Shown here: positions 45,413-54,365 of the stretch, one piece after another
Layout of the letters: each line of letters begins with the position of its first letter
How positions within the stretch are numbered: the stretch's first letter is position 1
Origin: Halorubrum ezzemoulense DSM 17463
Lineage (GTDB): Archaea; Halobacteriota; Halobacteria; Halobacteriales; Haloferacaceae
DNA length: 55,161 nt
Direction of reading: 5' to 3'
Assembly: GCF_002114285.1 (NCBI RefSeq)
Contig: NZ_NEDJ01000016.1
Coordinates: 1 to 55,161 of the forward strand
Notes under the pieces: model-generated
The model's input: only the letters and a program-made list of their open reading frames with translations
What the model was told of the DNA's origin: nothing
Databases searched by the model: none
Made by a program: the position numbers and the translations under genes

Positions 45413-46740
45413 CGGTCCGCCCCCTCGTCCGCGGCCCGCTCCTCCTCGGTCCGGCCCGCCGCGACGTGCTCGCCCGCGGCCAGTCCCGCGTCGAGGTCGG
45501 CGATCACGTCGTCGGGGTCCTCGATCCCCACCGAGAGCCGGAGCATCTCGGGGTAGACGCCCGCGAGCCGCTGCTCGTCCTCGTCCATCTGCGCGTGGGT
45601 GGTCGAGGCGGGGTGGATGACGAGCGTCTTCGCGTCGCCGATGTTCGCGAGGAAACTCGTCAGGTCGACCGACTCGCAGAAGGTCTTTGCGGCCTCGTAT
45701 CCGCCGTCGACGCCGAAGGTGACCATCCCGCCGAAGCCGTCGAGGTACTCCGCGGCGTTGCCGTGGCTCTCGTGGTCCTCGAAGCCGGGGTACGTCACCC
45801 AGTCGACGCGGTCGTCGCCGCGGAGGAACTCGGCCACCCGCCGCGCGTTCTCGCAGTGGCGATCCATTCGCAAGGGGAGCGTGTTCAGCCCCTGGATCGT
45901 CTGCCACGCGTCGAAGGGCGACTGCTGGCCGCCGGTCGGCCGCACGCCGCGCTGGCGGGCGACGTTCGCGAACGCGGCGTCGCCGAACTGCTCGACGAAG
46001 TCGATCGGGTACGCGGGCGATTCGCCGTCGAGCTCGGCGTAGTCGGCGTCGGGGTGGTCCCACGGGAACTGCCCGCCGTCGATCACGACGCCGCCGACGG
46101 TGGTGCCGTTGCCCGTGATCCACTTCGTCGTCGACTCCCAGACGACGTCGGCGCCGTGCTCGAACGGCCGACAGCAGTACGGCGTCGCGAACGTGTTGTC
46201 GACGACGAGCGGCACCGCGTTCTCGTGGGCGATCTCGGCGAGCCGCTCGAAGTCGGGCGTGACGAGCGAGGGGTTCGCGAGCGTCTCGACGTGGACGAAC
46301 GCGGTGTCGTCGTCGATCGCGTCGGCGTACGCGTCGTAGTCGAGGGTCTCCACGAGCCGCGTCTCGATCCCGCGGCGGTCCGCGACGCTGGTGAGGTACG
46401 CGGCCGTCCCGCCGTACATCTCGGAGCTGGCGACGACGTTGTCGCCCGCGCTCGCGAGGACGGTGGTTATCGCGTCGAACGCGGCCATCCCCGAGCCCGT
46501 CGCGACCGCGTCCGACCCGCCGGCGAGGTCGGCGAGCCGCTCTTCTAAGACGTTCACCGTCGGGTTCGAGAGCCGGGAGTAGACGTGGCCCTCCGCCCGG
46601 AGCGCGTACAGCTCCGCCGCCGTGTCCGCGTCGTCGAAAACGTACGAGGTCGTCTGGTGGATCGGCGTGGCGCGGGCGCCGGTCGCCGCGTCGGGCTCGG
46701 CGCCGGCGTGGAGACTCCGGGTCGAAAACCCACGTGTCAT
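45409..46740 (-). CDS. metY: O-acetylhomoserine sulfhydrylase
   Basis: 443 residues. PLP-dependent enzyme that makes homocysteine from O-acetylhomoserine and sulfide. The PLP lysine is in [11 protein letters not shown] (about 205), and the phosphate loop [10 protein letters not shown] is near 85. The specific branch shows [16 protein letters not shown] and the C-terminal [15 protein letters not shown]. It starts the operon with metX. A TATA box (GTTATAGATG) lies 25-34 bases upstream, giving a short leader. An acidic tail of about 25 residues follows the family C-terminus. Confidence 0.94.
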   Translation of the reverse strand: MTRGFSTRSLHAGAEPDAATGARATPIHQTTSYVFDDADTAAELYALRAEGHVYSRLSNPTVNVLEERLADLAGGSDAVATGSGMAAFDAITTVLASAGDNVVASSEMYGGTAAYLTSVADRRGIETRLVETLDYDAYADAIDDDTAFVHVETLANPSLVTPDFERLAEIAHENAVPLVVDNTFATPYCCRPFEHGADVVWESTTKWITGNGTTVGGVVIDGGQFPWDHPDADYAELDGESPAYPIDFVEQFGDAAFANVARQRGVRPTGGQQSPFDAWQTIQGLNTLPLRMDRHCENARRVAEFLRGDDRVDWVTYPGFEDHESHGNAAEYLDGFGGMVTFGVDGGYEAAKTFCESVDLTSFLANIGDAKTLVIHPASTTHAQMDEDEQRLAGVYPEMLRLSVGIEDPDDVIADLDAGLAAGEHVAAGRTEEERAADEGADR

Positions 46741-46764
46741 GTTTGTTGCTCATACGACTACATA

Positions 46765-46774
46765 CATCTATAAC
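46765..46774 (-). promoter_or_regulatory. TATA box of the metYX operon
   Basis: GTTATAGATG on the minus strand, 25-34 bases before the ATG at 46740. Confidence 0.62.
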
Positions 46775-46909
46775 TGTCAGTTACGGCAATTGATGCCCCT
46801 TCGGCGCCGCGTCCGCCGGGCGGCGCCGCTGGGCGCCGCCACCGGCGCCGTCGCGTCGTTCCGCGCCCGAAGCGTGCGTTTATGACCGGTCGGGCGCCAA
46901 CCGGTGGTA

Positions 46910-48328
46910 ATGGCAGTCGCCGCCCCAGTCCCCGACCTCGCCGACCGCGCGACCGACTGCGCCGACCGGCTGCGCGAGGCCAACCGGGTGCTGCTCGCGT
47001 CCCACATCGACGCCGACGGGATCACGAGCGCCGCGGTCGCGTCCACCGGGCTCGCCCGTGCGGGGATCGACCACGAGGTCGTCTTCGAGAAGCAGTTGGA
47101 CGCCGACTCGATCGCCGGGATCGCCGCCCGCGAGTTCGACGTGGTGCTGTTCACCGACTTCGGCTCCGGCCAGCTCGACGCCATCGCCGACCACGAGGAC
47201 CGCGGCGACTTCGTCCCCGTCATCGCTGACCACCACCAGCCCGCCGACCGCGACACGCGGTACCACCTCAACCCCCTCTTGGAGGGGATCGACGGCGCGA
47301 GCGAGCTGTCGGGTGCCGGCGCGAGCTACCTCCTCGCCCGCGCGCTGGAGGGGCCCGACGGCGACAACCGCGACCTCGCCGGGCTCGCCGTCGTCGGCGC
47401 GGTCGGCGACATGCAGGACTCGGCGGACGGGCTCGTCGGCGCCAACGAGTCGATCGTCGCTGACGGTGTCGACGCCGGCGTCCTCGACGCGCAGACCGAC
47501 CTCGACCTGTACGGCAGACAGACCCGCCCGCTCCCGAAGCTGCTGGAGTATGCCTCCGACGTGGACATCCCGGGGATCTCGAACGACGAGGCGGGGGCCA
47601 TCTCCTTCCTCACCGACCTCGACCTCGACGTGAAACGCGACGGGGAGTGGCGCCGCTGGGTCGACCTCGACGCGGAAGAGCGCCAGCGGCTCGCCTCCGC
47701 GCTGATGCGCCGCGCGGTCGCCTCCGGCGTCCCCTCCGAGCGGATCGAGGCGCTCGTCGGCACCGCCTACACCCTGACCGACGAGGAGCCAGGCACCGAG
47801 CTTCGCGACGTCAGCGAGTTCTCCACGCTGCTCAACGCGACCGCGCGCTACGAGCGCGGCGACGTCGGGCTCGCGGTGTGTCTCGGCGACCGCGGCGACG
47901 CGCTCGCGGAGGCGCGCCGGCTCCTCCGCACCCACCGACAGAACCTCTCCGAGGGGCTCCAGTGGGTCAAAAACGAGGGCGTCACCCACGAGGAGCACCT
48001 CCAGTGGTTCGACGCGGGGTCGCGCATCCGCGAGACCATCGTCGGCATCGTCGCAGGGATGGCGGTCGGCTCCCCCGCGGTCGACCGATCGAAGCCGGTG
48101 ATCGCCTTCGCCGAGGAGAGCGCCGAGGAGCTGAAGGTGTCCTCGCGCGGCTCGCACGCGCTCGTCCGCAAGGGGCTCGACCTCTCCGCGGTGATGCGCG
48201 AGGCGAGCCGGTCGGTCGGCGGCGACGGCGGGGGGCACGACGTGGCCGCGGGCGCGACGATCCCCATCGACGAGCGCGACGCGTTCCTCGCCGCGGCCGA
48301 CCGGATCGTCGGCGACCAGCTCTCGTGA
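46910..48328 (+). CDS. RecJ-like DHH-family phosphoesterase/exonuclease
   Basis: 472 residues. DHH motifs: HIDADGITSA (32-41), FTDFGSG, ADHHQP (about 108) and VVGAVGDMQD; the C-terminal DHHA1 motif GGDGGGHDVAAGA. These place it with archaeal RecJ-like nucleases that degrade single-stranded DNA or RNA with Mn/Mg; haloarchaea have several paralogues. Whether it is a repair nuclease or a short-oligonucleotide enzyme cannot be decided. The ATG at 46910 was preferred to the GTG at 46904. It diverges from metY. Confidence 0.9.
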   Translation: MAVAAPVPDLADRATDCADRLREANRVLLASHIDADGITSAAVASTGLARAGIDHEVVFEKQLDADSIAGIAAREFDVVLFTDFGSGQLDAIADHEDRGDFVPVIADHHQPADRDTRYHLNPLLEGIDGASELSGAGASYLLARALEGPDGDNRDLAGLAVVGAVGDMQDSADGLVGANESIVADGVDAGVLDAQTDLDLYGRQTRPLPKLLEYASDVDIPGISNDEAGAISFLTDLDLDVKRDGEWRRWVDLDAEERQRLASALMRRAVASGVPSERIEALVGTAYTLTDEEPGTELRDVSEFSTLLNATARYERGDVGLAVCLGDRGDALAEARRLLRTHRQNLSEGLQWVKNEGVTHEEHLQWFDAGSRIRETIVGIVAGMAVGSPAVDRSKPVIAFAEESAEELKVSSRGSHALVRKGLDLSAVMREASRSVGGDGGGHDVAAGATIPIDERDAFLAAADRIVGDQLS

Positions 48329-48387
48329 GCCGCCGCGCTCCCCGCTCGCGGGGACGCGGTCGCCTCGTCAACTCACCGCCGCCCCGG

Positions 48388-48687
48388 TCACCTGACCGTC
48401 GCGTAGGTCAGTAGCGACACCGCGAGCAGTTCCAGCACGCTCATCGCGAGGACCACCCGCCCCACGAGCGGGTCCATCGCGTACAGCGTCCGCATGCTCG
48501 CGAAGAAGAAGGCGACCGAGACGAGGTTCTCGATCAGGAGCACGCCGCTGAACCCGACCAGCCCGAGCAGCAGCGTCGACCCGAACTCGCGGTAGTTGCG
48601 GAGCCAGACCGAACCCAGCACCGCCAGCAGGGCGCTGTTGACGACCGCGATCAGCACGGCGACGCCGGTCGGCGACGCGGGGTTCAT
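48388..48687 (-). CDS. Three-helix membrane protein (DUF7521-like) paired with a winged-helix regulator
   Basis: 99 residues with three membrane segments (about 7-27, 37-63, 73-95). Very hydrophobic, with few charges, RNYREFG in the first loop. The ATG overlaps the stop of the upstream winged-helix gene (ATGA). Pairs of a short winged-helix gene and a three-helix membrane protein recur in haloarchaea, which I recall as DUF7521; a second such protein is at 53803. The pairing suggests membrane sensing linked to transcription, which is inference. Confidence 0.7.
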   Translation of the reverse strand: MNPASPTGVAVLIAVVNSALLAVLGSVWLRNYREFGSTLLLGLVGFSGVLLIENLVSVAFFFASMRTLYAMDPLVGRVVLAMSVLELLAVSLLTYATVR

Positions 48688-48965
48688 TCCGCGTCCACCT
48701 CCCCGGTGATCTCCTCGAACGTCTCCGCGTGGCGCTCGAAGCGGTCGGTCAGGAAGTACAGCTTCCCGTAGTCGTGGTCGCTCGGCTCGACGACGTCGTG
48801 GTCTTTCAGCATATCGAGGTGGTGTGTGATCGTGTTGTAGTCGACGTCCAGCGCCTCCGCGAGCTCGTTCGCGTTCCGCGGACGGTCGCGGAGCCGCCGG
48901 ACGATCCGGACCCTGTTGGCGCCACCGCGGCTCGCGACGAACAGGTACCACAGGGCTTTCTCCAT
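48684..48965 (-). CDS. Winged-helix transcription regulator (ArsR-like)
   Basis: 93 residues. The fold reads RVRIVRRLRDRPRNANELAEAL then DVDYNTITHHLDMLKDHDVV, the recognition helix and wing of an ArsR/MarR-type DNA-binding domain; EPSDHDYGKLYFLTDRFE forms the wing and last helix. No metal-binding cysteines are present, so metal sensing is unlikely. The start at 48965 is supported by a TATA box 26-35 bases upstream; the frame extends further but without motifs. First gene of a two-gene operon. Confidence 0.85.
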   Translation of the reverse strand: MEKALWYLFVASRGGANRVRIVRRLRDRPRNANELAEALDVDYNTITHHLDMLKDHDVVEPSDHDYGKLYFLTDRFERHAETFEEITGEVDAE

Positions 48966-48990
48966 CTGACGTACTGGTGTGTCCGGTATG

Positions 48991-49000
48991 TGATAAAAGT
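48991..49000 (-). promoter_or_regulatory. TATA box of the winged-helix/membrane-protein operon
   Basis: ACTTTTATCA on the minus strand, 26-35 bases before the ATG at 48965. Confidence 0.58.
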
Positions 49001-49050
49001 CGTTTCGCCCCGGGTCGGTCCCGGCGAGCGCACCGAGCGCGGCGGCCACG

Positions 49051-50616
49051 TCAGCCGACCGTCCGCCGGACCCACCCCGACGCGCCGCTCGGGACGGAGC
49101 CCGACTCCTCGCCCGACTGGAGGGCCCCTGTCCCGTCGGTGGCGCGGACGACGACCTCGTGTTCCCCGTCGGGCTCGAAGACGTGGCGCCACTGCCGCCA
49201 GACGTCCGCGTCGGGCAGCCCGTCGGAGAGGGCGGCGTCCGTCCACGAGTCGCCGCCGTCGGTCGACACCTCGACGCGCTCGACCCCGCGGGTCCCGGCG
49301 TAGGCGTGGCCGGCTAGTTCGACTCGCCCGTCGCCGAGTTCGGTGATCCCCTCGTCCCAGAGCTTGGCGACCGTCTTCACCTCGCCGGTCCCTTCCCAAC
49401 CGCGCTCCTCCCAGTAGCCGTCGTCCTCGACGCTGAGGAGCTCGATCTCCGAGAGCCACTTCACGTTCGTCTCGCCCCAGTGGCCCGGGATCAGCACCCG
49501 GACCGGGTGGCCGTGACCGGAGGGGAGTTCTTTCCCGTTCATCCCCCACGCGAGGAACCCCTCGGCGAGCACGTCGACCGGGAACTGGACGTAGTAGCCG
49601 TCCTCGCCGCGCAGCATCGCGCAGTCGCACTCGCCCTGCGGGTCGACGGATTCGATCAGGGGCCGGATCGGCGTTCCGGTCCAGACGGCGTTGTCCAGCT
49701 TCCGCCCGTTCAGGTCCTCGCCGACGCACCGCAGCGTGATCGCGCGGTGTTCGACCGGTCGGTCGACCAGCTCGTCGAAGGTGACCGTCCGGTCGGTCTC
49801 GGTCTCGCCGGTGAACGTCAGCGACCACTCGGCGGCGGTGACCTCCGGGTCGAACTCCGCGATGTCGACGTTGTAGAACTCGCCGATCGGACTCACCATG
49901 TCGTGGAGGTCGTCGCTCTCGAACGCCAGCCCCGCCGCGTCGAGCTCCTGGAGTCGGACTGCGGCGCCCTCGGACCGCGGGGCGTCCGGGAGGGGATCGT
50001 CGCCCGCGGCGGACAGCCGCCGGCCGCCGGCCGCCGCGACGACGAACCCGAGCGCCCCCGCGACGACGCCGAGCGTCCGACGACGCACCGCGTCGACGCC
50101 GGCGGGTAGCCGACTTCCGTCCGCGGCGATTCCCTCCCGGTCGGAAGCGTCGTCCGGCGCAGAGTTCGACGGGGACGGAGACGCGGGGCCGTCGGCGCTC
50201 GGCGGGAGCCAGCCGGCCCCGACGACCGCCGCCGCGGGGAGCGCCGCGCCCAGCGCCCCGATCGAGACGCCGGTCAGCGCCGCCGCGAGGAGCCACGCCC
50301 CGCCGCCCGCCGCGGCCGCCGCGGTCGCCCGTCGCTCTGTGCGCGCGGCGACCCGGAGGCCCGCGAACGCGACCGCGCCGAACAGCCCCGCGACGGCCGC
50401 GACCGCCATCCCGATGTGGATCAGGTGGCCGGCGTCGCCGAACGTCGCGATCGCGAACGTCACGACCGGCCCCGGAGTCAGGTTGACGATCGCCTGGTCG
50501 ACCGGCCGCACGACGAACGAGGGCGTCCATCCCGTCGCGAGGTACGACCCCGCGACCGCGGCGGCGCCGGCAGCCGCCGCCAGCAACGCGTCTCGGCGTT
50601 TGGGACCGTTGATCAT
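49051..50616 (-). CDS. Membrane-anchored sulfite-oxidase-like molybdopterin protein
   Basis: 521 residues. About four to five hydrophobic segments in the first 210, the last after VRRRTLGVVAGALGF, a Tat-like twin-arginine stretch inside the chain. The molybdopterin domain (about 215-420) has YNVDIAEFDPEV, the molybdenum cysteine in ITLRCVGEDLNG and WTGTPIRPLIE. A C-terminal immunoglobulin-like dimerisation domain (HAYAGTRGVERVEVSTDGGDS, then WRHVFEPDGEH) matches the sulfite oxidase family. The catalytic part is probably outside the membrane. Translated three bases after the spondin gene, so they are one operon. Confidence 0.9.
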   Translation of the reverse strand: MINGPKRRDALLAAAAGAAAVAGSYLATGWTPSFVVRPVDQAIVNLTPGPVVTFAIATFGDAGHLIHIGMAVAAVAGLFGAVAFAGLRVAARTERRATAAAAAGGGAWLLAAALTGVSIGALGAALPAAAVVGAGWLPPSADGPASPSPSNSAPDDASDREGIAADGSRLPAGVDAVRRRTLGVVAGALGFVVAAAGGRRLSAAGDDPLPDAPRSEGAAVRLQELDAAGLAFESDDLHDMVSPIGEFYNVDIAEFDPEVTAAEWSLTFTGETETDRTVTFDELVDRPVEHRAITLRCVGEDLNGRKLDNAVWTGTPIRPLIESVDPQGECDCAMLRGEDGYYVQFPVDVLAEGFLAWGMNGKELPSGHGHPVRVLIPGHWGETNVKWLSEIELLSVEDDGYWEERGWEGTGEVKTVAKLWDEGITELGDGRVELAGHAYAGTRGVERVEVSTDGGDSWTDAALSDGLPDADVWRQWRHVFEPDGEHEVVVRATDGTGALQSGEESGSVPSGASGWVRRTVG

Positions 50617-50619
50617 ACT

Positions 50620-51549
50620 TTACGTCGGGGTTACGGTCACTTGAACTACGTCCCCGACCGCCGGGTACTCGTGGCCGTCGTCGACCCCGCGCAGTCGACG
50701 CACGACGCCGCCCTCGTCCGCCCCTTGGTCCGGCGCCTCCTGCGCCGGGGCTTGGTCCGGGCCCCTTCCGGGCGGCTCCGCGTTCGGCTCCGTCCCCGCG
50801 TCGAACAGCGCCGCGGCGTCGGTGACGTCGCCGTCGACCGGGTCGCCGTCCTCCGGCCAGAGCACGATCCCCGCCTCCTCCGTCGAGACGAACACGTCGT
50901 TCGAGGGGACGAACATCGAAGCGAACGAGAGCCGGTGGCCGGGCGAGACGTCGACCTCGAACTCGAACGCGCCGCCGGGCGCGATCGGCGGTGCCCCCGG
51001 AACCTCGCCAGTCGGGTCGTTCGGGTCCGCGACGGTGTCGGCCGGCGCGTACACCCCCGAGTGGGCAACGACCGACGACGCCTCCAGTTCGTCGACGAGC
51101 CCGTCTGCCCCCTCGAAGCCGGTCGGCGGACCCGCCTCCGCGAGCGCTTCGAGGCCGATCGAGGCCGACTCGCCGAGTTCGTAGACCGGGTTCTCTCCCT
51201 CGTGGACGGCGTACGCGCCCGGCGTGATCCAGACGGCGCCGTCCGTCGGCGTCTCGGCGGGATAGAAGTCCGGGGACGCGACGTTCTCGACCCGCACTCG
51301 CACGGTGGCGGACTCCGCCATCCCGTCGTCACCCGTCTCGTCGTCGTCCGTTCCGCCGTCGCCGTCCATCGCCTCATCGTCGTCCGCCCCGCCGTCACCG
51401 TTCATCGCACTGTCGCCGTCCATCCCGCTGCCGTCATCCATGCCGCCTTGGTCACCCGTCCCGCCGTCGCTGAGGCAACCGGCGAGTGCCAGCGTCGCGA
51501 GTCCGCCGCTCGCCGTCAGGAATCGTCGCCGCGCGTCTCGGTGCGTCAT
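50620..51549 (-). CDS. Spondin-domain Tat lipoprotein
   Basis: 309 residues. Signal RRRFLTASGGLATLALAGC, with twin arginine and a lipobox cysteine, so it is exported folded and lipid-anchored. A Gly/Asp/Met tether with repeated GDGG units follows (about 24-78), then a Spondin_N-like domain (VRVRVENVASPDFY, GFEFEVDVSPGHRLSFASMF start-like, and VFVSTEEAGIVLW). The tail has Pro/Gln-rich and acidic segments. Spondin domains are known from animal matrix proteins and some prokaryotic secreted proteins; the role here is unknown. The stop is three bases before the sulfite-oxidase-like gene. Confidence 0.86.
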   Translation of the reverse strand: MTHRDARRRFLTASGGLATLALAGCLSDGGTGDQGGMDDGSGMDGDSAMNGDGGADDDEAMDGDGGTDDDETGDDGMAESATVRVRVENVASPDFYPAETPTDGAVWITPGAYAVHEGENPVYELGESASIGLEALAEAGPPTGFEGADGLVDELEASSVVAHSGVYAPADTVADPNDPTGEVPGAPPIAPGGAFEFEVDVSPGHRLSFASMFVPSNDVFVSTEEAGIVLWPEDGDPVDGDVTDAAALFDAGTEPNAEPPGRGPDQAPAQEAPDQGADEGGVVRRLRGVDDGHEYPAVGDVVQVTVTPT

Positions 51550-51573
51550 GGCTTCGGCGAGGGCGATGACGGG

Positions 51574-51580
51574 GATATAG
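51574..51580 (-). promoter_or_regulatory. TATA box of the spondin/sulfite-oxidase operon
   Basis: CTATATC on the minus strand, 25-31 bases before the ATG at 51549. Confidence 0.62.
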
Positions 51581-51741
51581 ATTTTTCAAGTACGGAACAA
51601 ACTCGGTGCGGAGTCGGGGCGAACTCCGTTCAAACTTCGTTCGGGATCCGGACGCAGTCGGCGGGTTCCGCCACCCGTCGCTACCGGCGCGGCAGGCGAC
51701 GCTTGGTGTCGATGAGCGCGGCGGAGAAAGCAGTCGCCGCC

Positions 51742-52305
51742 TCAGGCCTCGCCGAGGTCGCGGAACATCGCGCGGTAGTCGTCGGTCGACAGCGACTCGC
51801 CGAGGTCGTCGATGTCGGTGTCTAAGTCCTCCAACCGGTCGACCAGGTCGGCGTAGGCCTCGTTCTCCTCGCGCTGTGCGGCCGGTTTCTGTGAGCTGAG
51901 AACCGCGCGTTTGCTGGCGAGCGCGGCGGCCTCTTGGACGAGGTCGTCGTACTCGCTGCGCGTCAGGAGTGTGTCGATGGCTGCGAGCAGCTTCGAGCGG
52001 CTCACCGGCTTGGTGAGGTAGAGGTCGAACCCCATGTCGATGATGTCGAAGTCGGGTTCGACCGCGGTGACCATCGCCACGCGACAGTCGTACCCCTCCT
52101 CGCGGATGTGTTCCAAGACGTCGTCGCCGCTCCCGTCGGGGAGGCGGCGGTCGAGGAGCACCACGTCGACGCCGCCGTCGACGCGATCGATCGCCTCGGC
52201 GGCAGTCTCCGCCACGTCGACGGCGTACTGCTCCTCTAAGAAGCCGGCGTACAGCGCCGCGATGTCTGGCTCGTCCTCCACGACGAGCACCGACGGATCG
52301 CTCAC
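51742..52305 (-). CDS. HalX-domain response regulator
   Basis: 187 residues. A receiver domain (about 1-118) with the acidic pair VVEDEPD, the acceptor Asp in VVLLDRRLPDG and the lysine in LTKPVS, so all phosphorylation residues are present. The C-terminal HalX domain (about 120-187, SKLLAAIDTLLTRSEYDD then EENEAYADLVDRLEDLD) is a helical haloarchaeal effector without a DNA-binding fold. It should take phosphate from a sensor kinase. The gene is divergent from the RAD55/KaiC-like gene, sharing a 144-base promoter region. Confidence 0.92.
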   Translation of the reverse strand: MSDPSVLVVEDEPDIAALYAGFLEEQYAVDVAETAAEAIDRVDGGVDVVLLDRRLPDGSGDDVLEHIREEGYDCRVAMVTAVEPDFDIIDMGFDLYLTKPVSRSKLLAAIDTLLTRSEYDDLVQEAAALASKRAVLSSQKPAAQREENEAYADLVDRLEDLDTDIDDLGESLSTDDYRAMFRDLGEA

Positions 52306-52416
52306 CGCCGATCACCGCCCAGGGCGACCGGACACGCTTCACCGGGCATACACGAATGGGCGGCGTGTCGAGAGATAAAACTGTCGCCGTTCGCTCGCCC
52401 GATGTGCTCAACCGTC

Positions 52417-52427
52417 TTTTATATACC
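52417..52427 (+). promoter_or_regulatory. TATA box of the KaiC/RAD55-like gene
   Basis: TTTTATATACC 23-33 bases before the ATG at 52450; a strong haloarchaeal box. Confidence 0.7.
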
Positions 52428-52449
52428 CTGGCCGTCAAAGAGGAGACGA

Positions 52450-53181
52450 ATGTCAGAACTCGTCTCCACCGGGGTCGAGGGGCTCGACTCCATTCTCACC
52501 GGCGGCATCACCGAGCGGTCGACGGTCCTCGTCTCCGGCAACCCGGGCACAGGCAAGAGCATTTTCGGCATCCAGTACCTCCATCACGGCGTCTCCGAAC
52601 ACGACGAACGCGGCGTCTACGTCTCCTTCGAGGAGGACGAGGCCGACATCCGCGGCGCGGCCGAGTCCGTCGGCTTCGAGAGGTTCGACGAGATGGTCGA
52701 GGACGGCGACATCGTCATCCTCGACAAACGCGAGATGCTCCGCGAGACCGACTTCTCGACGGCGGTCGACCGCCTGCTCGACACCGTCGAAGACGGCGAC
52801 TTCGACCGCCTCGTCTTGGACTCGCTGTCGATGTTCCAGTTGTTCTTCGACGCCGAACAGGAGAAGCGCACCTACCTGCTGAAGTTCTCGGACATCCTCA
52901 AGGCGAACGGGCTTACCTCGCTGCTCATCAACGAGCAGGGCGCCGTCTTCCCCGACACGGAGGTTGGCTTAGAGAACTTCCTCACGGACGGGAACATCTA
53001 CTTTATCCAGACGCCGACGGACTCGGGCGTCAACCGCTACGTCTGGGTGGCGAAGATGCGGAAACAGGACATTGACACCGACATCTTCCCGATGGAGATC
53101 GGACAGGGTGGGATCACGGTCCACGAGCGCGCCGGCGGGTTCTCGATGATGGGCGGCTCCGACGACCAGCCCTCGTTCTAA
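52450..53181 (+). CDS. KaiC/RAD55-like RecA-fold ATPase
   Basis: 243 residues. RecA-fold core with Walker A SGNPGTGKS (about 32-40) and Walker B-like LVLDSLSMF near 118-126, FLTDGNIYF and YVWVAKMRKQD. Single-domain KaiC/RAD55 proteins are common in haloarchaea and are thought to work in signalling with response regulators. The start follows a strong TATA box and GAGGAG. The divergent HalX regulator fits a signalling pair. A C-terminal Met/Gly-rich tail (SMMGGSDDQPSF) is added. No recombination motif specific to RadA is present, so repair is unlikely. Confidence 0.9.
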   Translation: MSELVSTGVEGLDSILTGGITERSTVLVSGNPGTGKSIFGIQYLHHGVSEHDERGVYVSFEEDEADIRGAAESVGFERFDEMVEDGDIVILDKREMLRETDFSTAVDRLLDTVEDGDFDRLVLDSLSMFQLFFDAEQEKRTYLLKFSDILKANGLTSLLINEQGAVFPDTEVGLENFLTDGNIYFIQTPTDSGVNRYVWVAKMRKQDIDTDIFPMEIGQGGITVHERAGGFSMMGGSDDQPSF

Positions 53182-53278
53182 CCCTCGCAGCGCGGCTGCG
53201 TCGATCGCGACCCGGTGACGCTCTTTCGATCGCGGCACGATCGACGGTCTTCCGATCGCCGCCGCCGCCCAACGCTGA

Positions 53279-53617
53279 TCACTTTCGCGACGAGAGGTCG
53301 CGCCAGACGTCGTCGAGGCGGTTCTTCACCGCCGACCGTTCCTCCACCTCGACCGTGAGCCCGTCGCGGAAGTCGACCTCGACCCCGTCGACCCTCCGAC
53401 GGTACACCTTCACGCGCCGGTGTTCGTCCGAGAGCGGGCGGTCGTGTAACTCCAGTAGATCGGCCTCCTCCAACTCGTTGATCCGTCGGTAACACGTCGC
53501 GATCGGGACGTCCAGCTGGTCGCTGAGATCCTGCGCCGACTTCGCGTCGCCCGTCGCCGTCAGGATGTCCGTGTTGTATTTGTTACCGAGTACGGTGATC
53601 AGATTGTCCCCCACCAT
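53279..53617 (-). CDS. Winged-helix transcription regulator
   Basis: 112 residues. DNA-binding helices KYNTDILTATGDAKSAQDL, then LSDQLDVPIATCYRRINELEEADLL, and a wing with LHDRPLSDEHRRVKVYRRRV. It resembles the small haloarchaeal ArsR/PadR-like regulators. The start codon CAT at 53617 gives MVGDNLITVLG. It is divergent from the three-helix membrane protein at 53803 across a 185-base shared region, with an A/T-rich block (TTATAAGAGATAAAAATC) just before it. Confidence 0.86.
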   Translation of the reverse strand: MVGDNLITVLGNKYNTDILTATGDAKSAQDLSDQLDVPIATCYRRINELEEADLLELHDRPLSDEHRRVKVYRRRVDGVEVDFRDGLTVEVEERSAVKNRLDDVWRDLSSRK

Positions 53618-53773
53618 TCACGTTATCGGGATTGATTTTTATCTCTTATAACGGTACCGGTGAGTGCCCCGGGCGGCAACCCTCGCGATCCGGCGTGCGG
53701 TACGGGACCACGGGCGGTTCGGCGACTCGAATCGGTTTGCCGTGTTATCGCTGCTGATACCCGCTCCCGTGGG

Positions 53774-53780
53774 TTTATAA
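53774..53780 (+). promoter_or_regulatory. TATA box of the three-helix membrane protein gene
   Basis: TTTATAA 23-29 bases before the ATG at 53803. Confidence 0.62.
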
Positions 53781-53802
53781 TCCGCATTCGAGCAGGTGAG
53801 GT

Positions 53803-54141
53803 ATGGAGCTCATTGAGGGGTTGTACCTGATGACGACCACCGTGCTGGCCGGCGCGAGCGCGACGCTGGTTGCGTTCGCCGTCGCGGCGTATCGGTCGTC
53901 CGGCCGCACGGCGATGGCGTACCTGGCGGTCGGCTTCGGACTCGTCGTCGTCGCGGCGGTCGCGACGCCCGCGGCCGCCTTCCGGACCGAATTCGCCGAC
54001 CCCGAGGCCCTCCTCCTCGTCAACACCGGGCTGCTGGCGGCGTCGATGGCGCTCGTCGCCGGGAGCCTTGCGGTGTACGAACCGGGGACGCGGGAGTTCG
54101 TGATCCCCGAGTCGGAGCTGTCGCGTCTGCGCGATCGGTGA
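53803..54141 (+). CDS. Three-helix membrane protein (DUF7521-like)
   Basis: 112 residues with three membrane segments (about 6-30, 38-60, 68-92) and a short charged tail (GTREFVIPESELSRLRDR). Size, segment count and placement next to a winged-helix gene match the protein at 48388-48687, though sequence identity is low by eye. The likely job is membrane sensing or partnership with the divergent regulator; no function is known. The ATG follows GAGGT and a TATA box. Confidence 0.75.
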   Translation: MELIEGLYLMTTTVLAGASATLVAFAVAAYRSSGRTAMAYLAVGFGLVVVAAVATPAAAFRTEFADPEALLLVNTGLLAASMALVAGSLAVYEPGTREFVIPESELSRLRDR

Positions 54142-54365
54142 CAGTCGGATCCGAGCCCTAACCTCCCGCGTCCCCGCTGAATCGATCCTAAGCGAACACC
54201 GCGAAACCGGAGGCGTACCCCGCTCCCCGACGCCCTTTTGCGTTCTCGGTCCGTAACGACATCGATGACAGATCGCTGTCGAAACGGCGGCGCGACCCCG
54301 GGCCCGCGACCGGCTCCGCGGCGGCGCCGACCCGGTGAATCGCCCCGAGGCTCGGGGCGTCGACG

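Noticed and set aside
44114-46753. 879-codon frame combining metX with an upstream stretch over metY
   Set aside because: Only the last 432 codons resemble MetX; the rest is an Arg-rich shadow of metY in another frame.
54188-54262. 24-codon minus-strand frame starting MSLRTENAKGRRGAGY
   Set aside because: Start, stop and a plausible length, but no promoter and no recognised relatives; insufficient to call a gene.
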